DNA from: Bacteroidota bacterium
Lineage (GTDB): Bacteria > Bacteroidota > Bacteroidia > Palsa-965
Direction: 5' to 3'
Length of the DNA: 64,000 nt
Assembly: GCA_006218065.1 (NCBI GenBank)
Contig: VBWE01000025.1
Location: forward strand, 47,063 to 111,062
How positions within the stretch are numbered: position 1 is the stretch's first letter; each line of letters begins with the position of its first letter. A program made the translations under genes and the position numbers. The notes beneath the pieces were generated by a model. That model was given only the letters and a program-made list of their open reading frames with translations, was not told the origin of the DNA and made no database searches. Below, piece by piece: positions 50,550-58,699 of this stretch.

Positions 50550-51542
50550 TCAGCGCTTGTAGTTTTCGAAATCCTTGTGCTCTTTTTTATACAAATCGTC
50601 GTTGGTGAGCGATTTGAAATAATCATACGTGATTTTGAGGCCTTCGGCGCGGGATACTTTCGGCTCCCAGCCGAGAATTTCTTTTGCACGTGTAATATCG
50701 GGCTGCCTTTGTTTAGGATCGTCCTGCGGCAAGGGCTGGTAAATCACTTTTTGTTTCGTACCGGTGAGCTTTATGATTTCTTCCGCAAACTGGCTGATGG
50801 TGATTTCCGCAGGATTGCCCACGTTCACCGGGTTTACTTCGTTGCTGAGCAGTAAACGGTAAATGCCTTCCACGAGGTCATCCACGTAGCAGAACGAACG
50901 CGTCTGGCTGCCGTCACCGAAAATGGTCAGGTCCTCGCCGCGCAAAGCCTGCCCGATGAATGCCGGGAGTACACGGCCGTCATTCAGGCGCATACGCGGT
51001 CCGTAGGTATTGAAAATACGCACGATCCGTGTTTCCACGCCGTGATACGTATGATAGGCCATGGTGATGGCTTCCATGAAACGCTTGGCTTCATCGTACA
51101 CGCCGCGCGGACCTACAGGATTTACATTTCCCCAGTAATCTTCGCGCTGCGGATGCACCATCGGATCGCCGTAAACTTCGGAAGTGGATGCCACCAGGAT
51201 GCGCGCTTTTTTCACACGGGCAAGCCCGAGCAAATTATGCGTGCCCAGCGAACTCACTTTCAGCGTCTGGATCGGGATTTTCAGGTAATCGATGGGACTG
51301 GCCGGCGAAGCGAAATGCAGGATATAATCCAGCTCGCCGGGAACAAAAACGAATTTGGAAACATCGTGATGATAGAACTCGAAATTTTCGAGTTTCATCA
51401 GGTGCTCGATATTTTTCAGGTCGCCGGTAATCAGGTTGTCCATGCCGATCACGTAACATCCTTCGGCGATGAAACGGTCACAAAGATGGGAACCGAGAAA
51501 ACCGGCTGCGCCGGTGATGAGTACTCTTTTGCGTCGGGCCAT
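50550..51542 (-). CDS. uxs: UDP-glucuronate decarboxylase (UDP-xylose synthase)
   Basis: 330 aa from ATG 51542 ([21 protein letters not shown]), preferred over an upstream start. Extended SDR with [10 protein letters not shown] (NAD), [19 protein letters not shown] (UXS-specific), [29 protein letters not shown] (catalytic Tyr-Lys), [20 protein letters not shown], and [18 protein letters not shown]. The motif set is typical of UDP-glucuronic acid decarboxylases, giving UDP-xylose from UDP-GlcA made by the Ugd at 55342. The gene is separated from the acyltransferase by 65 bp. Confidence 0.93.
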   Translation of the reverse strand: MARRKRVLITGAAGFLGSHLCDRFIAEGCYVIGMDNLITGDLKNIEHLMKLENFEFYHHDVSKFVFVPGELDYILHFASPASPIDYLKIPIQTLKVSSLGTHNLLGLARVKKARILVASTSEVYGDPMVHPQREDYWGNVNPVGPRGVYDEAKRFMEAITMAYHTYHGVETRIVRIFNTYGPRMRLNDGRVLPAFIGQALRGEDLTIFGDGSQTRSFCYVDDLVEGIYRLLLSNEVNPVNVGNPAEITISQFAEEIIKLTGTKQKVIYQPLPQDDPKQRQPDITRAKEILGWEPKVSRAEGLKITYDYFKSLTNDDLYKKEHKDFENYKR

Positions 51543-51599
51543 AAAGGCGGTGTTTGAAAAGGAATACAAAGAAACTAAAAATGCCGCTATTTACGGGCG

Positions 51600-51700
51600 G
51601 ATTACGAATCAAAACGAATCTTGGCAATTACGGATTTTTACGAATACTGCTCTACTCATCCGTTATTCCCGAATCATACGATTCGTTTTGATTCGTAATC
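51600..51700. repeat. Perfect 21-bp inverted repeat
   Basis: The arm at 51600-51620 is an exact reverse complement of 51680-51700 (core words GATTACGAATC and GATTCGTAATC). The 59-nt loop contains an extra related word (GAATCATACG). It fills the gap between the UXS gene and the LpxR-like gene, and no T-run follows. Confidence 0.92.
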
Positions 51701-51751
51701 TGTTATGACAAACCAATTCATACCTTATTTCGTAAATCAGTTAAAACCGCT

Positions 51752-52693
51752 TTGCTCCGCCAGTTCCTTTTCCTGTTTCTTTTTTCCACTGTCCTTGCTC
51801 CTGCCAGGGCGCAGCAGGACTCGGTTGCGCCTGTCAAAGCATTTCGTTTCACATACGAGAACGATTTTTTTACGGCAACGGATTATTATTTCACGCAGGG
51901 CGTCCGCATTGAAATCGTGCTGCCCGCTTTCCGGAAGAACCCGGTTTCGCGCCTGCTGCTGAGCCTGCATGGCGGGCTGGACGAAGAATTCGGACTTTCG
52001 GTGAACCAGCAATGTTTTACGCCGACCAGCATCCGCGAAGACGTCATCCTTTTCGGCGACCGGCCTTTTGCGGGTGCGATTTTCATTGGCTTCCACCGTA
52101 TTTCCGTGCATCCTTCCAAAATGCTGCGCATCACCAGCGAACTTGATCTCGGCGGCGTGGGACCTTGTTCTTCGTGCCGCGAAACGCAGGAAAGTATTCA
52201 TACCTGGCTCGACAACGTATATCCACACGGCTGGCAGTTCCAGGTACAGAACGGACCGGTGCTGAATTATACCGCGAAGCTGGAAAAAGGATTTTTCGCG
52301 CGGGATCATGTTGATCTGAGCGGGCACGGAACTGCGGCTGCTGGTACATTGTACAGTAATCTTGCTGCGGGTATGCTGTTTCGCGCGGGATGGATGCGGA
52401 ATTACTTTACTGTTCCGGATGCGAAAACGAAACTCCGGTTTTGGTTTACCGGCGGCGGGGAGATTCGTGCGGTGGGCTGGAATGCCACGCTGCAGGGACC
52501 GGTTTTCAGTAAAAACAATCCGTATACGATTGCGAACGACGACCTGCGGCGGCTGGTTTTACAGGGCCGCGGCGGGCTCGAACTTTCTTTCCGGAAACTG
52601 CACGTACAGTATTTCCATTATTACCTCACGCCGGAATTCCGCACCGGGTTGAAGCACAGCTGGGGACATTGCAGGATCAGCCTGCTTTTCTGA
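51752..52693 (+). CDS. LpxR-like lipid A 3'-O-deacylase (DUF2219)
   Basis: 313 aa, TTG start at 51752 giving a signal peptide (MLRQFLFLFLFSTVLAPARAQ); the ATG at 51705 is in another frame. LpxR/DUF2219 signatures: FRFTYENDFFTATDYYFTQGVRI with the Asn-Asp pair near the barrel mouth, LFGDRPFAGAIFIGF, SIHTWLDNVYPHGWQFQVQN, shown by its core PHGWQFQ, where the His of SIHTW occupies the catalytic His region, and C-terminal barrel strands. The enzyme removes the 3'-acyl chains of lipid A in the outer membrane. It overlaps the tail of the next convergent gene by 17 bp. Confidence 0.85.
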   Translation: MLRQFLFLFLFSTVLAPARAQQDSVAPVKAFRFTYENDFFTATDYYFTQGVRIEIVLPAFRKNPVSRLLLSLHGGLDEEFGLSVNQQCFTPTSIREDVILFGDRPFAGAIFIGFHRISVHPSKMLRITSELDLGGVGPCSSCRETQESIHTWLDNVYPHGWQFQVQNGPVLNYTAKLEKGFFARDHVDLSGHGTAAAGTLYSNLAAGMLFRAGWMRNYFTVPDAKTKLRFWFTGGGEIRAVGWNATLQGPVFSKNNPYTIANDDLRRLVLQGRGGLELSFRKLHVQYFHYYLTPEFRTGLKHSWGHCRISLLF

Positions 52694-53250
52694 AGAAGCG
52701 TTTTTGTTTTTCCTTCGACGGACGCACGAGTTTCGGCTTGTGCTCCGGGAAATCCTTGTTCAGCCAGTATTTGACGCCTGCGGCAAACGTAATGGCCATA
52801 GGCATCCCGGGCGTAAAGCTCAGCGAAAAATCCGTTTTGTCGTTCAGCCGTACATCGTATTCGAATTCGCCGACGACATAGAAAAATTTCCACTGGATAT
52901 CGCCCAGCGTTCTCGAATGATATTCGTTGAAAAATCCCGAGGTTGTGTAACGTTCCCCGAAACGCGTCCACGAATCGCGGTACATCAGCGCCGGTCCGAT
53001 CCCGATCATGGGAAACGTACTTCCGCCACACGTAGCGCTCATAGCCCGCAAAGCCGCCGAAATTAACGACAAAGCGCGCCTTGTCATCCAGCTTGTTCGG
53101 CTGAAGGTAGGCCATCTTGTCGCCGAACGGGTGAATGGTCAGGCCGAAATATTTCAGTGTCACTGTTTCCTGCGCGCCAAGAAAAAACGCGAGGAAACAG
53201 CACACTGCCAGGAGTCCCTGCTTCACTTTTTGTTTTTGAATCCGGTCCAT
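52677..53250 (-). pseudogene. Exported barrel-like protein broken near 53025
   Basis: From ATG 53250 (MDRIQKQKVKQGLLAVCCF) a signal peptide and about 75 residues run to AGYERYVWRK, then the frame loses sense. A second frame restarts near 53025 as CGGSTFPMIGIGPALMYRDSW and continues to a stop at 52677, ending KQKRFFRKAG. Both parts fit one outer-membrane family from Bacteroidota of unknown function; from remembered homologues about 25-35 residues are missing between the blocks. A deletion with a frame change, either natural or an assembly artefact. The start overlaps the end of the CFI-box gene by 28 bp; the end overlaps the lpxR-like gene. Confidence 0.75.
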
Positions 53251-54056
53251 GTAAGTATGCGAACAAAAATAGTAAGCCAGAAACGCGACGTACTGTTTAC
53301 CGCTTTCGAATGCCGGTAACGTTCCACAAATCCCGGCGAATGGCGGTAATACCACCGGATAAAAGAACGTCCCGCAGCAAAACGCGCCAGGAACCGGTCG
53401 CGGAAATCGCGCAGCACCAATACTTCAGGCGCTTCATATGATCCGTAAACCATCGTGGCCACATAACATCCGCTGCCGCTGCCACCGGTTCCGCTGTTGC
53501 TGTTACTTCCGCCGCCGCCGCTGCTGTTGTCGCTCGCATTATCACTGCCTTTGGCCAGCAGGAAAATCATCCCGGTAATAATGAGCGCACCGAGAATCAA
53601 ACCGACAATAGCCCAGATGACGATCTTGGCCGTATTATCGTCGTCGTCGCCATACATGGCTACTTTTTCAATATCCGAAGCATCCAGCGAAAGCTGGCTG
53701 TCGGTACCGGTCACGGCATTTTCTTTGGACGATTCGGGCAGGTTGTTCACCCAAACGTGGATGTCTTTTTTATGCTCCTCCAGTTCTTTCCGCCCTTTCG
53801 GATTTGCACTGGCTGTTGCCGGATCGGCTTTTTCAAGTTTGCCTTTCAGAGTCTTGCCTTCTATTTTAGGATCTTTGACCCGGAACGAGGTCGTTCCATG
53901 GTGGACATATAAATCGTAGTAATTGATGTCTTTCGGCAATTCTTCATCGGCAAAAAACTCGTCGGTTTTGAGCGTAACCTGCTTATAGGATTTGCATCCT
54001 TCCAGGGAAAGGAAAATCACCAGGAAAATACCCAGGATATAAAGCGCTTTCTTCAT
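53223..54056 (-). CDS. CFI-box-CTERM lipoprotein
   Basis: 277 aa from ATG 54056. Signal peptide with a lipobox (LSLEGC), a periplasmic domain with LKTDEFFADEELP near 30 and an acidic DDDD segment, then a transmembrane helix (IVIWAIVGLILGALIITGMIFLL, shown by its core AIVGLILGALIITGMIF) and a Gly/Ser-rich linker (GGGGSNSNSGTGGSG). The C-terminal CFI-box domain has GCYVATMVYGSYEAPEVLVL and RDFRDRFLARFAAGRSFI, then WYYRHSPGFVERY. This domain is found at the ends of varied bacterial proteins; its role is unknown. Downstream barrel-like gene overlaps by 28 bp. Confidence 0.8.
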   Translation of the reverse strand: MKKALYILGIFLVIFLSLEGCKSYKQVTLKTDEFFADEELPKDINYYDLYVHHGTTSFRVKDPKIEGKTLKGKLEKADPATASANPKGRKELEEHKKDIHVWVNNLPESSKENAVTGTDSQLSLDASDIEKVAMYGDDDDNTAKIVIWAIVGLILGALIITGMIFLLAKGSDNASDNSSGGGGSNSNSGTGGSGSGCYVATMVYGSYEAPEVLVLRDFRDRFLARFAAGRSFIRWYYRHSPGFVERYRHSKAVNSTSRFWLTIFVRILTWTGFKNKK

Positions 54057-54126
54057 GATTCGACGTGTTGGTTTAATCAAATGTAAACCCGGATTTGGGC
54101 AAAAAACTCATCCGAAAGGATGAATA

Positions 54127-55338
54127 TCAGCCAAAAAGTTTGTGCTGGTAAACCAGTGCAATGACTTCCGAACGGCTTTTCATGGATAGTTTCTGGTAAA
54201 TGCTGCGCAAGTGTGTTTTAACCGTTGAAACGGAAAGATAAAGTCCTTCCGCAATTTCCTTGTCGGTAAGTCCTTTGGCCAGGTAAGCAAGCGTTTCCAT
54301 TTCCCGCTTCGAAAGCGTTTCCAGCCCGGCGGGCATTTGCTGGTCGCGGCTTTTTTCGTAGAGATCTTTATACACCCCGGTTTTCACATCGAAAGCCTGT
54401 GCCGCTGCTTTTAGCCGTGCATCGGCTTCCGCGTAAAGATGAACCGACTTTTCGTTTACGATTTCATCCTTCAGCCGGCCGTAATGCTGCTGGCAGAAAA
54501 ATGCATTCTTGTAATCCCCCATCCGGGCATACACTTCCGACATCGATCCGTAACAGGCTTTGATGATTTCGGTGGTCTGCTGTTCCCCGGCAAGTTCGAT
54601 AGCTTTATTGAAATAGCCGATCGCTTTGCGGTGTTCGCCCATTTCCGTGTACAGGTTACCGAGGTTGCCGAGGCTGCGCGCGCAGTTTTCTTTATCGCCG
54701 AGTTCCAGTTTGATTTTATAAGAACGGAGGTGGTAACGCGCGGCTTTTTTATGCTGCCCGGTCACCCGGTAAAGAATACCGACATTATCAAGGACGCGGC
54801 CGTAAGTCACCATGTCTTTCATCTCCTTCAGGATCTTGAGCGCCCTGGCATAATGAGCGAAAGCTTTGTCGAATTGCTCGCGGGTGGTATATACATTGGA
54901 AAGGCTTCCGTATGCGCGTGAAATTATATACTTGTTGTCGGACAAAAGACCGATGCGAAGCGCTTCGTTATAATGTTCTTCCGCTTTGCCGAATTCTTTC
55001 CGGAAAAAGAAAATCTGGCCCACATTGATCATCACCGAAGCAATGCCGTGCTGGTCCTCCAGCGATTGAAAAATCGGCAGAGCCGCCATAAGGTGTTCCA
55101 TGGCTCCATCGTAATCGCTTTTTTTCTCGAACAAAAGTCCGCGGGCCAGGTTCCATTCGGCAATACATTTCCCGCACCGGTTTTCGCGGCCAAGCCTTTC
55201 CATTTCATCGGAATAATAAGTCGCTTTGGATATATCCACGTGAACCACGCTGCGGAACAGTTGCCGCAACAGTTCACATTTCACGATGGGGTCGTCGGAT
55301 CTGCTGTATTCTTCTTCAAGCGCTTGCGCCTGCTTCAT
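54127..55338 (-). CDS. TPR-LuxR transcriptional regulator
   Basis: 403 aa. Six or so TPR units fill residues about 40-300 (AEWNLARGLLFEKKSDYDGAMEHLMAAL shown as LLFEKKSDYDGAMEHL, AEEHYNEALRIGLLSDNKYI, ALKILKEMKDMVTYGR, GEHRKAIGYFNKAIELAG). A coiled-coil or linker follows. The C-terminal 65 residues are a LuxR-type HTH: LSKREMETLAYLAKGLTDKEIAEGLYLSVSTVKTHLRSIYQKL, shown by its cores LTDKEIAEGLYLS and VKTHLRSIYQKL. No sensor kinase domain or signal peptide is present. It starts 3 bp after the stop of ugd, so its expression is tied to nucleotide-sugar synthesis. Confidence 0.9.
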   Translation of the reverse strand: MKQAQALEEEYSRSDDPIVKCELLRQLFRSVVHVDISKATYYSDEMERLGRENRCGKCIAEWNLARGLLFEKKSDYDGAMEHLMAALPIFQSLEDQHGIASVMINVGQIFFFRKEFGKAEEHYNEALRIGLLSDNKYIISRAYGSLSNVYTTREQFDKAFAHYARALKILKEMKDMVTYGRVLDNVGILYRVTGQHKKAARYHLRSYKIKLELGDKENCARSLGNLGNLYTEMGEHRKAIGYFNKAIELAGEQQTTEIIKACYGSMSEVYARMGDYKNAFFCQQHYGRLKDEIVNEKSVHLYAEADARLKAAAQAFDVKTGVYKDLYEKSRDQQMPAGLETLSKREMETLAYLAKGLTDKEIAEGLYLSVSTVKTHLRSIYQKLSMKSRSEVIALVYQHKLFG

Positions 55339-55341
55339 CCG

Positions 55342-56658
55342 TTATTTGGTTTGCACTACTTCCCTGCCGATGCTCGCGTAATAAAATCCATGCTCCTTCG
55401 GCTGGTCAAGGCTATAGAGATTTCGTCCGTCGAAAATCACTTTGTTTTTCATCAGCGAAGCCATGCGGTCGAAATCGGGTGTGCGGAAAAGACTCCATTC
55501 CGTACAAATAACCAGGGCATCGGCTCCTTCGAGTACGGCATACTCATCCAGGGCGTAATGAATTTTGCTGCCTAAAAGACGGCTCACATTATCCATCGCT
55601 TCCGGGTCATACGCATCAATCTTCGCACCGGCTTTAATCAGTTCATCGATAATGTAAAGCGCCGGGGCTTCGCGGATATCATCCGTATCCGGCTTGAAAG
55701 CCAGTCCCCAGATCGCTATTTTTTTCCCGGCGAGGTCGCCGCCGAAATAATTTTTCACTTTCGGAACGATGACCGTTTTCTGGCTTTCGTTCACTTCCAT
55801 CACCGCGTCCAGGATTTTCATTTCCTGGCTCACTTCACCGGCCGAATGCGCCAGCGCTTTTACGTCTTTCGGGAAACAGCTTCCGCCGTACCCGATTCCC
55901 GGGAACAAAAAGCGTTTGCCGATCCTCGAGTCGCTGCCGATCCCGATGCGGACCATATCCACGTCAGCGCCCAGCTTTTCGCACAGGTTGGCGATCTCGT
56001 TCATGAACGTGATCTTGGTCGCGAGAAAGGCATTCGCCGCATACTTCGTGAGTTCCGCCGATTTCTCGTCCATAAAAATGATCGGGTTGCCCTGGCGGAC
56101 GTACGGCTTGTAAAGTTCTTCCATCAATTTCCGCGCGCGTTCGCTGCTTGTTCCGATCACCACGCGATCGGGTTTCAGGAAATCATCCACGGCAAATCCT
56201 TCGCGCAGGAATTCCGGGTTGGAAACCACGTCGAATTCCGTTTTGCTGTTTTTCAGAACCGCGGCATATACTTTTTCTGCAGTTCCTACCGGCACCGTAC
56301 TTTTATCCACGATCACTTTATAATCGCCGATGATCGCGCCAAGCTGTTCTGCAACACCGAGCACGTACGAAAGATCGGCCGAACCGTCTTCGCCGGGAGG
56401 CGTGGGCAAAGCGAGGAAAACAATCTTTGCTTTTTCCACCGCATCCGAAAGGCTCGTGGTGAAATGCAAACGTCCCTGCTTGATATTCCGTTCGAAAAGC
56501 GTATCGAGATGGGGTTCGTAAATCGGGATGATACCGTTACGCATTTTTTCCACTTTATGTGTATCGATATCCACACAGGTTACGTTGTTCCCGGTTTCGG
56601 CCAGGCATGTACCCGTCACAAGACCCACGTATCCTGTTCCAATGACTGCTATGTTCAT
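55342..56658 (-). CDS. ugd: UDP-glucose 6-dehydrogenase
   Basis: 438 aa. NAD site GTGYVGLVTGTCLAETG; signature VFLALPTPPGEDGSADLSYV; the catalytic Cys in PGIGYGGSCFPKDVKAL; conserved YAANAFLATKITFMNE, and KPDTDDIREAPALYIIDELI in the C-terminal domain. It oxidises UDP-glucose to UDP-glucuronate, the substrate of the UXS encoded at 50550. The aminotransferase gene is 28 bp upstream and the LuxR regulator gene 3 bp downstream, so the three form one transcription unit. Confidence 0.95.
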   Translation of the reverse strand: MNIAVIGTGYVGLVTGTCLAETGNNVTCVDIDTHKVEKMRNGIIPIYEPHLDTLFERNIKQGRLHFTTSLSDAVEKAKIVFLALPTPPGEDGSADLSYVLGVAEQLGAIIGDYKVIVDKSTVPVGTAEKVYAAVLKNSKTEFDVVSNPEFLREGFAVDDFLKPDRVVIGTSSERARKLMEELYKPYVRQGNPIIFMDEKSAELTKYAANAFLATKITFMNEIANLCEKLGADVDMVRIGIGSDSRIGKRFLFPGIGYGGSCFPKDVKALAHSAGEVSQEMKILDAVMEVNESQKTVIVPKVKNYFGGDLAGKKIAIWGLAFKPDTDDIREAPALYIIDELIKAGAKIDAYDPEAMDNVSRLLGSKIHYALDEYAVLEGADALVICTEWSLFRTPDFDRMASLMKNKVIFDGRNLYSLDQPKEHGFYYASIGREVVQTK

Positions 56659-56686
56659 ATACTTTGTTTTCCGATTTGAAAATTAA

Positions 56687-57829
56687 TCACTTGTTTACGA
56701 ATTCGAGAACAGAGTCCGTAATGTACTTCAGTGTGGTTTCATCGAGTTCGGTATGAATCGGTAATGAAAGCACACTCGCGCAAAGCGCTTCCGTAACCGG
56801 GAAGTCACCTGCTTTGTACCGGGGATCGAGGTAGGCTTTCTGCATATGCAGCGGAATGGGGTAATATATCATCGACGGGATGCCTTTCGCCTGCAGATGG
56901 TCACGCAGTTGCTGGCGATCCACGCCGTTCAGTTGAAGCGTGTACTGGTGAAATACATGGTTGCTGTGTTTCACACGCTCCGGCGTTTTCAGTTTCGGGT
57001 TGTTACCAAGCGCTTTATCATAATAGTCGGCCACCTTGTTGCGCGCAGCGGCATAATCGTTCAGGTGACGCAGTTTGATACGCAGGATCGCCGCCTGGAT
57101 ACTGTCAAGCCGCGAGTTCACGCCGATACTGTCGTGCACATACTGCACGCTCTGCCCGTGGTTCGCGATCATACGCAGTTTTTTGGCCAGTTCGTCGTCG
57201 TTGGTGTACATTGCGCCGCCGTCGCCGTAACAGCCGAGGTTTTTCGACGGGAAAAAAGACGTGCAGCCGGCATGACCGATCGTCCCGGCTTTTCTTTTCA
57301 CCCCGTCACTGCCGGTATAGTCGGCGCCGATGGCCTGGGCCGTATCTTCGATCACGAAGAGATTGTGTTTCCTGGCGAGCGCCATCAGCCGGTCCATATC
57401 CGCGCACTGCCCGAAAAGATGAACGGGAACAATCGCTTTGGTTTTCGGCGTGATCGCTTTTTCCACCGCTTCAATATTAATATCGAACGTACCCGGGTAA
57501 ACATCCACGAGTACAGGGCTCAGGCCGAGCAGCGCGATCACTTCGGCAGTAGCTACGTATGTAAAACTGGCCGTGATTACTTCGTCGCCCGGTTTCAGGC
57601 CGAGCGCCATCATCACGATCTGCAGCGCGTCTGTACCGTTGGCACAGGGAATCACATGCTTCACCCCGAGAAAAGCTTCGAGTTCTGCCTGGAATGCTTT
57701 TACTTCAGGCCCGTTGATAAATGCAGCCGAGCGAATCACATTCAAAACGGCGGCGTCTATTTCGGGCTGGATTTTTTCGTACTGGGCAACCAGATCTACC
57801 ATCTGGATTTTGCGGGCAACCTGTTCCAT
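56687..57829 (-). CDS. DegT/DnrJ/EryC1 aminotransferase (WbpE/WlbC-like)
   Basis: 380 aa PLP-dependent sugar aminotransferase. Early motif IQMVDLVAQYEKIQPEID, IPCANGTDALQIVMMALGLKPGDEVI, shown by its core CANGTDALQIVMMALG, FTYVATAEVIALLG, HLFGQCADMDRL, IEDTAQAIGADY. The PLP lysine is in TSFFPSKNLGCYGDGGAM, and the active-site edge shows GVNSRLDSIQAAILRIKL. It matches the WbpE/WlbC group, which aminates the 3-keto intermediate made by the WbpB-type enzyme. First gene of the unit with ugd and the LuxR regulator. Confidence 0.92.
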   Translation of the reverse strand: MEQVARKIQMVDLVAQYEKIQPEIDAAVLNVIRSAAFINGPEVKAFQAELEAFLGVKHVIPCANGTDALQIVMMALGLKPGDEVITASFTYVATAEVIALLGLSPVLVDVYPGTFDINIEAVEKAITPKTKAIVPVHLFGQCADMDRLMALARKHNLFVIEDTAQAIGADYTGSDGVKRKAGTIGHAGCTSFFPSKNLGCYGDGGAMYTNDDELAKKLRMIANHGQSVQYVHDSIGVNSRLDSIQAAILRIKLRHLNDYAAARNKVADYYDKALGNNPKLKTPERVKHSNHVFHQYTLQLNGVDRQQLRDHLQAKGIPSMIYYPIPLHMQKAYLDPRYKAGDFPVTEALCASVLSLPIHTELDETTLKYITDSVLEFVNK

Positions 57830-57851
57830 ATTCTTATCGGATTATAGCCTG

Positions 57852-57885
57852 CGAATATAGGCATTTTGCCCCAAAGCACGGACTT
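57852..57885 (-). promoter_or_regulatory. Candidate promoter for the aminotransferase-ugd-luxR unit
   Basis: On the minus strand TTTG (plus 57882-57885) is followed after 22 nt by TATATTCG (plus 57852-57859), a good TTTG / TAnnTTTG pair 22 bp before the ATG at 57829. Confidence 0.5.
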
Positions 57886-57915
57886 CCGGGCAGGGTTGCG
57901 CGCTGTTAAAAACTG

Positions 57916-57923
57916 TATCTTTA
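57916..57923 (+). promoter_or_regulatory. -7 element TATCTTTA upstream of 57928
   Basis: One base from TAnnTTTG, only 4 bp before the GTG start at 57928. A leaderless or very short leader transcript is likely. Confidence 0.4.
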
Positions 57924-57927
57924 CCTC

Positions 57928-58686
57928 GTGTTGAAACGCATTTATTTATTTTGCTTCGTCGTATTTGCCTGCGGACAGCTTGATGCGCAGGTAATCGTTA
58001 AAGATTCCACGATCCGCTGCTTTTCTCTCGGCGTGAATTATGCTTTCCAGTTGCCCGGCGGAAATCTCGCACAGCGTTTCGGCGCGAATTCCGCGATCGG
58101 CGTGGCCGGGTTTTACAAAACGAAGAACAACGTCTTTTTCGGAGGGCAATGGTCCTATCTTTTCGGCCAGAGACTGAAAGGCGATTCGACCATTCTCGAT
58201 GCTATTTCCACTTCCGACGGATTCGTCATCGACCAGGAAGGCACCTATGCCCAGATTCGTCTCTTCGAACGCGGCATGAATATCAGCGGATTTGCCGGCA
58301 AGGTTTTTAACGTAGCCGCACCCAACCCGAACAGCGGTATCCTTTTGATGGGCGGTCTCGGCTGGTTTCACCATAAAATACGCATCGACGACGTCGGAAA
58401 CCGCGCGCCCCAGGTCCGCAACGAATACAAAAAAGGATACGATCGCCTGACTGGTGGATTTGCCGTGACCGAATTTATCGGCTACTGGTACATGGGCAAA
58501 AACCGGTTCGTTAATTTCTACGGCGGGTTCGAATTCATGCAGGCCGCCACACGCAGCCTCCGCTCGTGGGATTATGACCGGAACGCCCCGGACACGGCGC
58601 AGCGGACCGATGTGCTTTACGGTTTTCGCGCAGGATGGATCATTCCGTTCTACAAGCGCAAGCCGAAGGATTATTATTTTAACTGA
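57928..58686 (+). CDS. Exported outer-membrane barrel-like protein
   Basis: 252 aa, GTG start (next codon TTG would also serve). Signal peptide (LKRIYLFCFVVFACGQLDAQ), then repeated beta strands with glycine and aromatic residues: FSLGVNYAFQLPGGNLAQRFG, GVAGFYKTKNNVFFGGQWSYLFGQ shown by its core NNVFFGGQWSYLFG, GILLMGGLGWFHHKIRID, NFYGGFEFMQAATRS, and YGFRAGWIIPFYKR. It resembles uncharacterised outer-membrane proteins often found just before waaA in Bacteroidota, which it also precedes here by 13 bp. A role linked to LPS is possible but not shown. Confidence 0.7.
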   Translation: MLKRIYLFCFVVFACGQLDAQVIVKDSTIRCFSLGVNYAFQLPGGNLAQRFGANSAIGVAGFYKTKNNVFFGGQWSYLFGQRLKGDSTILDAISTSDGFVIDQEGTYAQIRLFERGMNISGFAGKVFNVAAPNPNSGILLMGGLGWFHHKIRIDDVGNRAPQVRNEYKKGYDRLTGGFAVTEFIGYWYMGKNRFVNFYGGFEFMQAATRSLRSWDYDRNAPDTAQRTDVLYGFRAGWIIPFYKRKPKDYYFN

Positions 58687-58699
58687 GCAGGCAATATTG

